From Haemonchus contortus (lineage: Eukaryota; Nematoda; Chromadorea; Rhabditida; Trichostrongylidae): DNA of 64,000 bases. Below are positions 33,289-42,820 of the stretch, piece by piece (position 1 is the stretch's first letter; each line of letters opens with the position of its first letter). The notes below the pieces were generated by a model. That model made no database searches and had not been told where the DNA came from. It worked only from the letters and a program-made list of their open reading frames with translations. Where the stretch lies: the NCBI GenBank assembly GCA_000469685.2, contig LS997563.1, forward strand, positions 37,178,468 through 37,242,467, given 5' to 3'. The position numbers were made by a program, and so were the translations under genes.

Positions 33289-33822
33289 TGGTGTTTTTTA
33301 GAAAACTTGTGTAATTGTGATGGCTTAACAAATTTTCTCCCTATAACTGCATTGTACTGCATCTCTATAAACCCTAATCGAGCCAAGAACAATCGTTAGA
33401 TGTTGATGATTCTTCATCTGTTCTGGGGAGGAAGGCCATTGCGAAGAGTGAGGAAATAGCCCGAAGTTAAACAACTTATCGAGCGTCTAGGCCTCAACTT
33501 CAGTTTCATTGGGCATACAGCTTTTCCTACAAATGTTTTTTATGGTGTGGGAGTAGGAATACTGATATACCTTGGACACAGGAATAGAAACAGTTCATTT
33601 AAGATGGTGCGATCAGGGATATGAGACTGGACCGGCTGACAAGTTGTCCCCAACGTTATTCTTTATTCCACAGCTGTGGGGCTTTTTTAATAATTTTTTT
33701 ACACAGTGCGTTACAGGGGACCCACGGTGGCAAAATACAAGGCTTTGATTTGATGTTTTGCTAATTGCCGTTATTTTGCTGAAGTAAGCGACGTGAAAAT
33801 CAAAACAAACAAACAGCCAACA
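33289..33822. other. No gene recognised
   Basis: Short ORFs only, with no motif. Confidence 0.35.
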
Positions 33823-33930
33823 AATCAAGTCAAAACAAGTTAGATCATGTAGAGCTAATAGCTTAACGGTTTAGTACTGATATTGGAAAGGACAAGTACA
33901 GGTTCGAGTCCCGTCCGAGTTGAAGTTTTG
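33823..33930 (+). repeat. tRNA-like repeat, second family, unit 1
   Basis: Contains an A-box-like TAGCTTAACGGTTTAGTA and a B box GGTTCGAGTCC about 40 bases later. It is preceded by AATCAAGTCAAAACAAGTT, which also precedes unit 2. It could be a tRNA pseudogene or the head of a SINE different from copies A-E. Confidence 0.55.
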
Positions 33931-33987
33931 TCCATATATCGCCAACCTTGTTCGCCTACTGCGGCGTTAAAAGAGCTGTTAACAAAA

Positions 33988-34205
33988 CATCAAGTCAAAA
34001 CAAGTTATAACTAGTGAAGCTTACAACTTAACGGTTCAGTGCTGATATTGGCTGACCGGCTCATCATTTTGTACGTGTGAGTGCTGATAAGCTATGGTAT
34101 AAAAGCCACTAACAAGGCGAGAGCAAGCAGTGTTGGAGTGCTATACGTTCACAGAACAACGTACCCGGAAAGGACAAATACAGGTTCGAATTCCGTCCGA
34201 GGCTG
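33988..34205 (+). repeat. tRNA-like repeat, second family, unit 2 (interrupted)
   Basis: Repeats the leader CAAGTCAAAACAAGTT, an A-box-like CAACTTAACGGTTCAGTG and the B box GGTTCGAATTCCGTCCGAG. About 110 bases (34053-34166) that include GTATAAAAGCC are inserted between the boxes. Confidence 0.5.
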
Positions 34206-34323
34206 ATGTTTTCTCGACAATCAGTTCCCACTAACGTAGTTGCGAAACTTCCGAACTTGGCATCAGGGCCCAACTGCTAAACTGCCCAGATCTTACTTCA
34301 CTGTCAGGCATATGGTGATAATA

Positions 34324-35571
34324 TTGGTTCGAAAAGTTCGTGCTGATTTCGAACCCCCTTGGTTCATCAAGTGTTTCGAAAAAGATCGTTGGCATAACCT
34401 CATGGAGTCATATATTTTCTGAAAGTGTAAGTCTTACTCTATATCCCTTTTCAGATTATGCTTTTCTTTGAAGCTTCTTTGTACAGGGCTTGAGTGAAAA
34501 TGGAAGACAATCGCGTGCATTTTCGCCATCTAATGCTTTTCTTCTATCGCAAAGGAAAAAATGCAGCTCGAACCGCGAGAAAGACCTGCGACGTTTACGG
34601 AGAGGATGTTCTACGTGAACGTACAGTTCGCAAGTGGTTTGCGAGATCTAAGCGGGTTGAATTCAACTTCGCAGTTCGGCAACGCGCAGGGAGGCCATCA
34701 TCACTTGAAGAGGATCAAATCAAAATGATAGTCGAAAAGGATCGGCACATCACTACTCGTGAAATAGTAGAAAGGCTCAATGTACCGAAATCAACCGTCG
34801 ATGACCATTTGTTGGTACTTGGTCTTGTTGAGCGCCTCGATGTTTGGGTACCTCACAAACTGAGCGAGCGCAATCCGAGCGCAGTCTCCGTACGCAACTC
34901 GTTGCTCAAACGGAAGGGAACTGAGCCATTTCTGAAACGCATGGTGGCTGGAGACGAAAAGTGGATTTTGTACAATAACGTGGAGCGGAAACGATCGTGG
35001 AGCCTGCCCAGTCAGCCACCACGAACCACTCCAGAAGCGAAAATCCACGTGGTGAAGGTTATGCTGTGCTGCTGGTGGGATTGTAAGGGAACAATCTATC
35101 ATGAGCTGTTACCGCTTATCCAAACAATCACTTCGGAAAGATGCTGTAGTCAGCTGGACAATTTGAAGGCAGCGGTAGATCAGATGCGCCTAAAACCACC
35201 AGGATAACGCTAGACCACATGTATCTTTGGCCACTCGTCAAAAATTACTGGAGCTTGGGTGGGAAGCCTTACCACATCCCCCATATAGTGCGGATATCGC
35301 GCCATCAGGCTACCACCTGTTTAGGTCTCTGCAAAATCCCTTGAGGGGAAAATCATTCGATTAATTGGAGGACTGCAAAACGCACCTAAAGGAATTTCTT
35401 AATTTTAAGTCTACAACCTTTTATGAAAGTGGGATAATGAAACCATCAGAAAGATTTATTACCATAGTAGAGCAGAATGGAGAATATATTGTTCAATAAG
35501 TGTATTGTTCTTTTAGAAATTTTCACACAAAATCGACCCAGAAATCGGCACGAACTTTTCGGACAACCCAG
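34324..35571 (+). mobile_element. Mariner element, second copy
   Basis: A 1248-bp element flanked by TA (34322-34323 and 35572-35573). Its imperfect inverted ends share CGAAAAGTTCGTGC(T/C)GATTT. It encloses one mariner transposase frame and belongs to a different mariner family from the palindromic copy at 3418-4525, because end sequences and protein differ. Confidence 0.85.
34494..35499 (+). pseudogene. Mariner transposase, frameshifted and catalytically dead
   Basis: From ATG 34494 or 34500 the frame runs about 200 residues through the HTH region (KGKNAARTARKTCDVYGED, RTVRKWFARSK), the linker (WVPHKLSERN) and the first catalytic Asp (AGDEKWILYNN). Near 35190 the reading shifts. The second Asp block QDNARPHVSLATRQKLLELG is in another frame. 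The third catalytic position reads IAPSGYHLF, where the family has Asp before Tyr, so the DD34D triad is broken. It ends VEQNGEYIVQ-stop at 35499, the usual mariner C-terminus. Confidence 0.88.
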
Positions 35572-35573
35572 TA

Positions 35574-35999
35574 CATTATCAGAGCCTCTCTCAACGTTAT
35601 AATTATTTCGGTTGAGTTCCCCAAGACAGTATGCTATTACCCGTATTGTTTTCCATTAATACTATTGAACTCCCAACTTCCATAGACTCCTCGAGTTTTA
35701 CTGAAACACCAATTTATGCAGACGACATTAAAATTTATGCGACGTGTACGGAAAGCTCTGAAGCAACCCAGTCAACTTTTGAAGATTCTATTGAAGGAAA
35801 TGCTTGAGTGAGCCACTCTATGACGTTTCTATGGAAAATAAGAAGTGTTCCGCTTAGCACATCGGAAATTTGGACACCAGACTGGCCTGCTGCTCGTCCT
35901 CCGGAGACATGGGAATTTTTCATGGCCCGGGCCTCAAATTCACCTCTAACATAGAGGGTTTAATTACCCAAGTTTGAGAATCTGCAGGCTGCGGTCGCT
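35574..35999. other. Flank between mariner and CR1-like element
   Basis: A short run near 35700-35760 (TPIYADDIKIY-like on +) resembles the catalytic YADD segment of a reverse transcriptase, so this may be another retroposon scrap. It is too short to classify. Confidence 0.3.
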
Positions 36000-36092
36000 G
36001 CGCGCGGTCGGTTCACCCCGCGCTGTCTCTTATTTTATTCTGATCGTCTAGTATTCGGAATTACTTATTCTTTCTCTACTTATTCTTTATCG

Positions 36093-36396
36093 TCGGACAT
36101 TGTGAACACCTCAGTGGCAGGGTGTGAAGTTAGCGAAGAAACTGCCACACTGAACGGTCTATTTTACGAGTTTTTTCCTGATTATTGTCTCGTTTCGGGT
36201 AGTGACTCATTGATTATTGATTATCGACCGTGCCTCGATTTGATCTCACTCTCTCTCGTGTACCTGCTTGTGGCTACTGTGGTTGTGGCTATTTTCGCCG
36301 GACACTGTGAACACCCAGGTGGCAGGATGTGAAGTCATTGGAGAAACTGCCACCTTCAAAGGTCTATTTTTTGAGTTTTTGTTGATTATTGTCTTT
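36093..36396 (+). repeat. Tandem 5' UTR monomers of the CR1-like element
   Basis: Two copies about 206 bases apart, each about 100 bp: GACATTGTGAACACC to ATTATTGTCT and GACACTGTGAACACC to ATTATTGTCT. Repeated 5' monomers often carry the internal promoter in non-LTR elements; that role here is inference. Confidence 0.65.
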
Positions 36397-36599
36397 CGGC
36401 GTAGGAATTCACCGATTTTCGCCGTTGCGTCATTTTGATCTCAATCTCTTACGTGAAACTGCTTGTGGCGGCGGTTGTACTCGAATATTTCTATCAAGCC
36501 ACTGGCTAAGGTCTATCATTTGTTTTATTGCATTCTTCTGTTTTTAAAATTTTATTCAATGGATGCTGAAACTCCGCGGCTCCTTCACACGTTCAGGAA

Positions 36600-37452
36600 C
36601 CGCCAGTAAAGCGTCGTCCTCCCGCCCTTTCGCCGTTTGTCAATGGGGATTTGCTGGATGCAGTCAAGTGTTTAACTTCGGAAGACAAATTGTCCCCGCA
36701 TGTCAAAACAATCTTGACTCACCTGTTGGACAAAACTATGACCATGGATGACCTGTTACAAAGGAATAGGGGCTTGGAGGATAGTTTGCGAAAGCAAACA
36801 ATTGAAAACGAGAGGTTGAGGAAACAGATTGAAGCTTTGAGGATGTCCTTAGGCAACAACGGTAGCAATTCAAAAGTGGCTGTTAAGACTTCTCCTGTTG
36901 TAGAAACTCAATCTTCCAATGTTCATGATGATTCTAATATGCTATGTTGCTCAGAACATGAACGCTGTCGTTTCGGGATTGGTTGAACGCACTGATCCAA
37001 GTGCAATTGTTAGGATTTCTTTTGAACTTGAAAATGTTAAGCAAATTTTTCATTTCCTCTCGATCGAATGTTTACCTGTCACTTGTCACAGAATGGGTAG
37101 GCCAAATTCACTTCGTCCTAGGCTTTTAATAGTAGTGCTACCAACTACTTTCTTTCAGAAACAAATTCTTGCTAGAGCCTCGTTGTTAAAGCATCTTCAT
37201 CTTGCTGGTATTTTTGTAAGACCCTCTTTACCTAAGGTAGAGAGGGAACGACTCCGCTCCCTGAGAGCGGCTAGGACTCTCTCTAGTGTTCGTGTTTCTG
37301 TTGATCATGATTCTGTTCATGATAGCTTGTCTCCTGCTCCTGTGGTTCAGGTTGCGCCTAGTGTTTCTATGCAAGAACATTCTGATGATGCCATGATTAT
37401 TAATGGTGATTCAAGTAATGCTAATGCTGCAACTGCAACGTTAAACCACTAA
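36600..37452 (+). pseudogene. CR1-like ORF1 protein, frameshifted
   Basis: The frame with LDAVKCLTSEDKLSPHVKT is followed by a Leu/Glu/Arg-rich coiled-coil stretch (LEDSLRKQTIENERLRKQI). Near 36940 the reading moves to another frame that continues SGLVERTDPSAIVRISFELE, then MGRPNSLRPRLLIVVLP and FVRPSLPKVERERLRSLR, the RNA-binding-like block common in ORF1 of this class. It stops at 37452. A further frame shift lies near the N-terminus (about 36580). Confidence 0.65.
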
Positions 37453-37469
37453 TCGTTCATCGGCCTCAG

Positions 37470-37920
37470 GTAATGAGATTTGTTGTCTGTTGGCGAATGC
37501 AAGGTCTCTTGTTAAGAATTTTAATTCTTTGACTTATCTTTTATCTAGCTTTGATTGTGGAGTAGTTGCTATTACGGAAACATGGCTGAAGAAGAAGGAT
37601 AAAATTTGAGCCTTACTTGAGCAATGTTTCTCTTTTCTATGATGTTATCAGGTGTGATAGACCAAGAAAAAGGGTGGAGGAGTGGCCTTCTTAGTGAAAA
37701 AGAAGCTTCTCCCTGTGCTTGTTTTTTCTGAACGTGTCCCTAATGCATACGAAGTTGCTGCAGTCGATTTGCATTTCGCTGTTGGTAAGCTCAGGTTCAT
37801 TGTGGTTTACAGGGCTCCATAGTGTTCGTTTGCAAATACCAAACAATTATTCAAATGCTTGAGTTATCCCGCTAGTGCTAGTTTTCCTACACTCCTAATG
37901 GGGGACTTCAATTTTCCAAA
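37470..37920 (+). pseudogene. CR1-like ORF2, endonuclease part (5' half)
   Basis: Encodes CLLANARSLVKNFNSLTYLL, AITETWLKKKD, then after frame breaks RCDRPRK, AYEVAAVDLHFAVGKLRFIV and MGDFNFPNI. These are apurinic-type endonuclease (exonuclease-endonuclease-phosphatase fold) motifs. It contains stops and ends at the BEL/Pao insertion. Confidence 0.7.
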
Positions 37921-37925
37921 TATTC
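37921..37925. repeat. BEL/Pao target-site duplication (left), TATTC
   Basis: TATTC directly before the 5' LTR, repeated at 42816-42820 directly after the 3' LTR. Confidence 0.9.
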
Positions 37926-38260
37926 TGTCGAAGAATCGACCCTTGATAATACATTGTTGATGTAACACATTGTTGTTGTCTATGTTTATTGATGTTGTGT
38001 TTATTCCTTGTTATACGAAGTTATGTTAACTGTTGATCTAACCAATACGGGCGACTGATCTTTTCGCGCCATTACTATGATCTCTGGGGGGTATATAAGG
38101 CGGCCACTTGGGTGGTCAGTAAGTCTTCGAGGGAAGTTCGAAAGAACAGTCGTCTGCCCTTACAAGTATTATCGGAAGATAAAGTGAATAATCGTACTGT
38201 GCTGTACTACACAAAAGTCCCGCGTGGCAAAGGAGTAGGAGAAAGACAAGTTTTTCTACA
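37926..38260 (+). repeat. BEL/Pao 5' LTR
   Basis: 335 bp, beginning TGTCGAAGAATCG and ending TTTTTCTACA (TG...CA). It contains a TATATAA box at 38092-38098 that would set transcription start in the LTR. Confidence 0.93.
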
Positions 38261-38272
38261 TGGTGCATCGGC
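38261..38272 (+). promoter_or_regulatory. Primer-binding site, tRNA-Gly(GCC)
   Basis: TGGTGCATCGGC starts directly after the 5' LTR and is complementary to the 3' end of nematode tRNA-Gly(GCC) including CCA. The tRNA sequence is from general knowledge. Confidence 0.75.
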
Positions 38273-38471
38273 ACAACGACGAATTCAGGTCGGTTCAAAC
38301 TTCAATTTGAATAAATTTCTTTCACTCTAACAAGTCTCCCTTCCTGTCGGATACAGTTAGGGGTAAATCAATATTCCTTTCATCCAAACCAGGGGCACCA
38401 ACCGATATTCCCTCTGACAAGTGGGCACCAATACGGCCTAAAGTACCCCATACCCACAAGGTTTAGGCATC

Positions 38472-41261
38472 ATGTCGTACAAGTTAACGACTCCTAAACG
38501 ACGTCTTACATATTATTCCGGGAAACTGGAAACACTCATAACCCGCTTCAAGGCTGAAGGGTTAGAAACGGTCTCGCTCCCTGATGAAGAGGGGGAACTG
38601 TCATACATCGCCGCGAGAGGCAAACTTCAGCGACTCGAAGAAGGTGTTGGGGCCATCGAAACAACAACATCGAAAATCGAGGAGAAGCTGAAGGACTATG
38701 CCGAAGCAATGGACAGCCTGGCCGAACCTAGCCCGAAGGATGTCGAGGACTTTGAGAGGTACTCATCACGAGCAGAAGATGCTATGAACATGGCCTTCGA
38801 CTACACGCTACAACTTCAAGCGCTTATACGGGCCTTCGATCGTCGTACCCAAGCCTCACAGAACATTCTTACAAGGGCTGACGCAGAACGCGTCTCAAGT
38901 GAGCCACTACCTTCGAATCCTACACCAAAATCACTAGAACTTCCCACACTTCCTGTTCCAACTTTCAACGGGAACATATGGGAATGGGATAACTTCTGGG
39001 AGTTATTCAACTCCAACGTCCACTCACAGAAGCTTTCGGAATTCCACAAGTTCAACTACCTCTTGAACGCGTTGAAAGGCGAAGCTCTGGAGTCAGTGAA
39101 GAAGTTCCAAGTCACAAGTGGAAACTATGAAAAAGCAATCGACTTCCTAAGAAAGAAGTACGGCTGTTCCGAAGAGCTTGTAATTCATCTTATGGACCAA
39201 TTGGACAACTGTTCTCTTCGAACAACACACATACATGATCAGCGACGACTGTTCGAACAAGTGCAAGTTATAATCGCACAACTCAAACAGAAGGACGAAA
39301 ATGTGAATAGCCAATGGCTAATTAGGCGACTACTGTCCAAGTTTCCCAGCCACATTCAGCGACAAGTCCTCTTGAAGAAGCAGGCGACTTTGAAAGACGC
39401 TGCTTTCACTATGGATCACCTTCTGCAAATTCTTGAAGACATCATTACAAGTGAAGAAATGGTGTCTCAGTACATGAAGAACGAAACCCTTTCTCATACA
39501 GCTGGGAACGGCGACAAACCGAAACCGCCGAAATTCGGTCCAAGGCAACCCTGCATGTACTGCGAGGGAAGCCACAAATCTTTTGACTGTGACAAGTACG
39601 CAACACCACGAGAACGTTCACAGTACTTACGAAAACACAAGTTATGCTTGATATGTGCATCACCACGACATATCACAGCAGAATGCAAGAAACGCCCATG
39701 TTTCAAATGTCACAAACAGCACCACACTTCGTGCTGCTTTCAAGGAGAGGAGAAAGGTGCTACGGCATCATCATTCAAAGAGAGAGCATCCGATTACAAG
39801 GAGAACAGCAAGTTCAAAGGAAGCTCAAGCAGAAGCAAAGAAACTAATACAGGTAATTCGAGGATGAAAGTGAACTACCTCGGCATTCACTCGAACTCGG
39901 TACCTGCAGAAGGGCAGACAGTCCTGGAAGTTCTACCAGCTAAATACCAGCTGAAAGGACAGCCCACATATTTACCCACGGGCGAAATCACAGCATTAGA
40001 CCCGACCACGAAGAGTTTGAGGAAAATCTCAGTCCTTCTAGATACAGGAGCAGAAATCTCCTTCATAGATACAGCATTGGCTGCGGAACTGCATTTACCT
40101 TCAATCAAGGAGACACGACTTCGTCTTCACACCTTTGGTTCGGACCAAGTGCATGAGACAACATCACGTGAAGTCTCGCTACAAGCATGGGACGTAGAAG
40201 GACGCCCGTTCACACTCTTCCTGCACACTCACGAGATTTTGACCAAGCCATTTGAGACTGCTCCTATCTGTGCAGATGACGTAGAGTACATCCTTCAGCA
40301 CAAGCTGACGGTTAACTTCAAGGAGAGAGGTTCCACTGTTAAACCTTCTATACTCATTGGCTGTGATCAATTGTGGACCTTAATCACGTGTGATGAGCCA
40401 CACATACAACTTCCATCTGGATTACATCTGCTTCCAACCCGTCTGGGTTACATAATGACGGGTCAAGCAACCAGGTCACTACAAGAAGAGAATCCGGAAA
40501 AGGAAAAAGACAAGTGGGATGGTTATTGGACATTGGAGGGACAAGTTAATGTAACAACACTTCCTGACCCACAGTCGGAAACCGATGAAAATGAAAAGTG
40601 GGACCGGTACTGGTCTCTAGAGTCTGCAGGAACGGAAGAGTTTTCCAGCGCGGAAAAAGAGGAACAAGCTGCAGCAGACCGACAAGTGTGGAAGAAATTC
40701 AACGAGACGATAGAGAAGCGAGGTGACGGATACTACGTGAGATTACCGTGGAAAAACGTGAATACCAAATTACCAGACAACAAAGCGATAGCCCAAAATC
40801 GACTTCTTTCTGTCTGGAATTCATTGAAAAAAGATGAAAACTTGATGGCACAATATAACGGGGTATTTGAAGAACAGCTTGAGAAGCATATCTTAGAAGA
40901 AGTGAGCATCACCAACTCTCCAAAGGAGTGCGGGGTTCACTACATTCCCCATCAAGCAGTACTCACTCCACACAAAACAACCACCAAACTTCGCATCGTC
41001 TTTGATGCATCCGCACACTACAGAGGATGCCCCTCATTGAACGATGTTTTACATCGTGGTCCTGTCATACTTCCACAGCTGTACGGTGTACTACTCAGGT
41101 TTCGAATCGGAGAGATAGCGATCATTTGGATGTGGAAAAAGCATTCCTACAAGTCCGAATTCATGAAGATGACCGTGACTACACTCGTTGCTTGTGGCTA
41201 CACGATTACAAGTTACCACCTACGCCAGACAACATACGAATCCTGCGGTTCACAAGAGTAA
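38472..41261 (+). CDS. BEL/Pao gag-protease-RT polyprotein (N-terminal part)
   Basis: A 929-codon frame from ATG 38472. In order: an N-terminal helical gag region, the conserved BEL gag segment around PTFNGNIWEWDNFWELF (about residues 160-300), zinc knuckles of the CX2CX3-4HX4C type (about residues 361-416, including CLICASPRHITAEC), a retropepsin with LLDTGAEISFIDTA (about 521-534), a linker, and the start of reverse transcriptase (LRIVFDASAHYRG, about residue 843). Near 41130 it leaves the RT sequence through an apparent one-base deletion and the remaining codons are out of frame. The rest of RT is in the overlapping frame 41131-42520. Confidence 0.9.
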   Translation: MSYKLTTPKRRLTYYSGKLETLITRFKAEGLETVSLPDEEGELSYIAARGKLQRLEEGVGAIETTTSKIEEKLKDYAEAMDSLAEPSPKDVEDFERYSSRAEDAMNMAFDYTLQLQALIRAFDRRTQASQNILTRADAERVSSEPLPSNPTPKSLELPTLPVPTFNGNIWEWDNFWELFNSNVHSQKLSEFHKFNYLLNALKGEALESVKKFQVTSGNYEKAIDFLRKKYGCSEELVIHLMDQLDNCSLRTTHIHDQRRLFEQVQVIIAQLKQKDENVNSQWLIRRLLSKFPSHIQRQVLLKKQATLKDAAFTMDHLLQILEDIITSEEMVSQYMKNETLSHTAGNGDKPKPPKFGPRQPCMYCEGSHKSFDCDKYATPRERSQYLRKHKLCLICASPRHITAECKKRPCFKCHKQHHTSCCFQGEEKGATASSFKERASDYKENSKFKGSSSRSKETNTGNSRMKVNYLGIHSNSVPAEGQTVLEVLPAKYQLKGQPTYLPTGEITALDPTTKSLRKISVLLDTGAEISFIDTALAAELHLPSIKETRLRLHTFGSDQVHETTSREVSLQAWDVEGRPFTLFLHTHEILTKPFETAPICADDVEYILQHKLTVNFKERGSTVKPSILIGCDQLWTLITCDEPHIQLPSGLHLLPTRLGYIMTGQATRSLQEENPEKEKDKWDGYWTLEGQVNVTTLPDPQSETDENEKWDRYWSLESAGTEEFSSAEKEEQAAADRQVWKKFNETIEKRGDGYYVRLPWKNVNTKLPDNKAIAQNRLLSVWNSLKKDENLMAQYNGVFEEQLEKHILEEVSITNSPKECGVHYIPHQAVLTPHKTTTKLRIVFDASAHYRGCPSLNDVLHRGPVILPQLYGVLLRFRIGEIAIIWMWKKHSYKSEFMKMTVTTLVACGYTITSYHLRQTTYESCGSQE

Positions 41262-42520
41262 CCTTTGGATTGAAAACGTCACCCTTTCTGCTAGCTGGAA
41301 CTATCCATTTCCATCTTGATACGTATAAGGAAGATGTACAGCTTATGACGCAAATTAAAGATAACCTGTACGTCGACAACCTGATTCTTACGGCGGATTC
41401 AGTAGATACTTCCCGCCACATATACGCTAGAGCAAAGCAAGTTTTCAATGATTTGAACATGAACCTCCGAGAGTTCATGTCCAACAGCACAGAACTGATG
41501 TCTCACATAAAAAATAAGGACAAATCAAGAGATGTGCATCCAAAAGTACTGGGAATCACATGGTTACCATCGCAGGACTTCTTCCAAATAGAATGCAAGC
41601 CGAAATTCCCTGGAAGGATTACAAAACGATCCGTGGCAAGTACGTTGGCGTCTATTTACGACCCTCTTGGATGGATGTTGCCATTGCTCCTTCGCGCCAA
41701 AGTATTTCTCCAAACACTTTGGAAAGAAGGTTACGAATGGGACACGACCCTGTCACCGCATCACATTGACAAGTGGTCAGAGATATACTCCAAAATGGAA
41801 GGATTCTCGAAGACGCTGCCTCGAAACCTTTCTGCAAAAAACGGTGAATGCTGCCTAATAGCATTTGCGGACGCAAACCTCGAGGCGATCGCTACAAGTG
41901 TCTACCTACGCACTGAGAACTCTTCCAGTCTCCTCATGGCGAGGAACAAATTACCTTCCCTCAGGAGCAATAAAATCACGATACCAAAGACGGAGTTAGA
42001 CGCCGCTACGCTAGCTCTACGCTTGGTGAATGCAATCCTAGCTCAGTTACGGGCCGTACTAAGAATTCGGGACGTCTACATTTATTCGGACTCCGAAATT
42101 GTGCTGAGCTGGATTAAGCGTCAGCCACTGGCTAACGTGGGGGTGACAATTTTCAACCGTCCTATGGAAATTGAGGAAATTACTCGGCACATTCAAAACG
42201 AAGGAGTAAAAGTATTTTTCGGCTATGTTCCTACGGACAAGAATCCGGCAGACTGCGCAACTCGAGGAGTCGACCAGAAAGACTTAATAGACCATTTTTG
42301 GTGGACAGGACCATCCTTCCTCCACGACCCACCTGAGACCTGGACAAATAAATTCCAAGTGGTGGAAAACGTTGAGACTACAGTCTACGATGATACAACT
42401 AAAATGAAGGGCGCAAAGCTAGCGAAGCATCGCTCAAAAAGGAAATCGAGGAAAGGAGAGTCAGAAGCCGCGGCCGGGAGTGTCGAAGAATCGACCCTTG
42501 ATAATACATTGTTGATGTAA
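41027..42520 (+). CDS. BEL/Pao RT-RNase H (C-terminal part, frameshifted)
   Basis: Meaningful sequence begins near 41130 with the first catalytic Asp in HLDVEKAFLQVRIHEDD. It is followed by VTFGLKTSPFLLAGTIHFHL and the catalytic YVDN variant common in BEL/Pao (LYVDNLILTADS). Next come the connection region (ITWLPSQDFF, ASIYDPLGWMLP) and RNase H (TELDAATLALRLV, YIYSDSEIVLSWIKRQPL, DKNPADCATRGV). It then runs straight into the 3' LTR and stops there. No integrase HHCC or DDE motif follows, so the element cannot integrate by itself. Confidence 0.9.
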   Translation: MPLIERCFTSWSCHTSTAVRCTTQVSNRRDSDHLDVEKAFLQVRIHEDDRDYTRCLWLHDYKLPPTPDNIRILRFTRVTFGLKTSPFLLAGTIHFHLDTYKEDVQLMTQIKDNLYVDNLILTADSVDTSRHIYARAKQVFNDLNMNLREFMSNSTELMSHIKNKDKSRDVHPKVLGITWLPSQDFFQIECKPKFPGRITKRSVASTLASIYDPLGWMLPLLLRAKVFLQTLWKEGYEWDTTLSPHHIDKWSEIYSKMEGFSKTLPRNLSAKNGECCLIAFADANLEAIATSVYLRTENSSSLLMARNKLPSLRSNKITIPKTELDAATLALRLVNAILAQLRAVLRIRDVYIYSDSEIVLSWIKRQPLANVGVTIFNRPMEIEEITRHIQNEGVKVFFGYVPTDKNPADCATRGVDQKDLIDHFWWTGPSFLHDPPETWTNKFQVVENVETTVYDDTTKMKGAKLAKHRSKRKSRKGESEAAAGSVEESTLDNTLLM

Positions 42521-42815
42521 CACATTGTTGTTGTCTATGTTTATTGATGTTGTGTTTATTCCTTGTTATACGAAGTTATGTTAACTGTTGATCTAACCAA
42601 TACGGGCGACTGATCTTTTCGCGCCATTACTATGATCTCTGGGGGGTATATAAGGCGGCCACTTGGGTGGTCAGTAAGTCTTCGAGGGAAGTTCGAAAGA
42701 ACAGTCGTCTGCCCTTACAAGTATTATCGGAAGATAAAGTGAATAATCGTACTGTGCTGTACTACACAAAAGTCCCGCGTGGCAAAGGAGTAGGAGAAAG
42801 ACAAGTTTTTCTACA
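42481..42815 (+). repeat. BEL/Pao 3' LTR
   Basis: 335 bp. Comparing by eye, I find no difference from the 5' LTR. A purine-rich stretch (GGAAAGGAGAGTCAGAAG, near 42450) and GGGAG lie just upstream as candidate polypurine tract. Confidence 0.93.
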
Positions 42816-42820
42816 TATTC
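42816..42820. repeat. BEL/Pao target-site duplication (right), TATTC
   Basis: Exact match to 37921-37925. Confidence 0.9.

Larger units (their letters stand above)
37926..42815 (+). mobile_element. BEL/Pao LTR retrotransposon, integrase-less, young insertion
   Basis: A 4890-bp element with two 335-bp LTRs (37926-38260 and 42481-42815) that I read as identical, a 5-bp target duplication (TATTC), and a primer-binding site directly after the 5' LTR. The internal region encodes gag, aspartic protease, reverse transcriptase and RNase H in BEL/Pao order. The body ends about 200 bp past RNase H, so the integrase domain, normally several hundred residues, is missing. A one-base shift near 41130 splits the polymerase frame. 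It is inserted in the endonuclease region of the CR1-like element. Confidence 0.93.
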
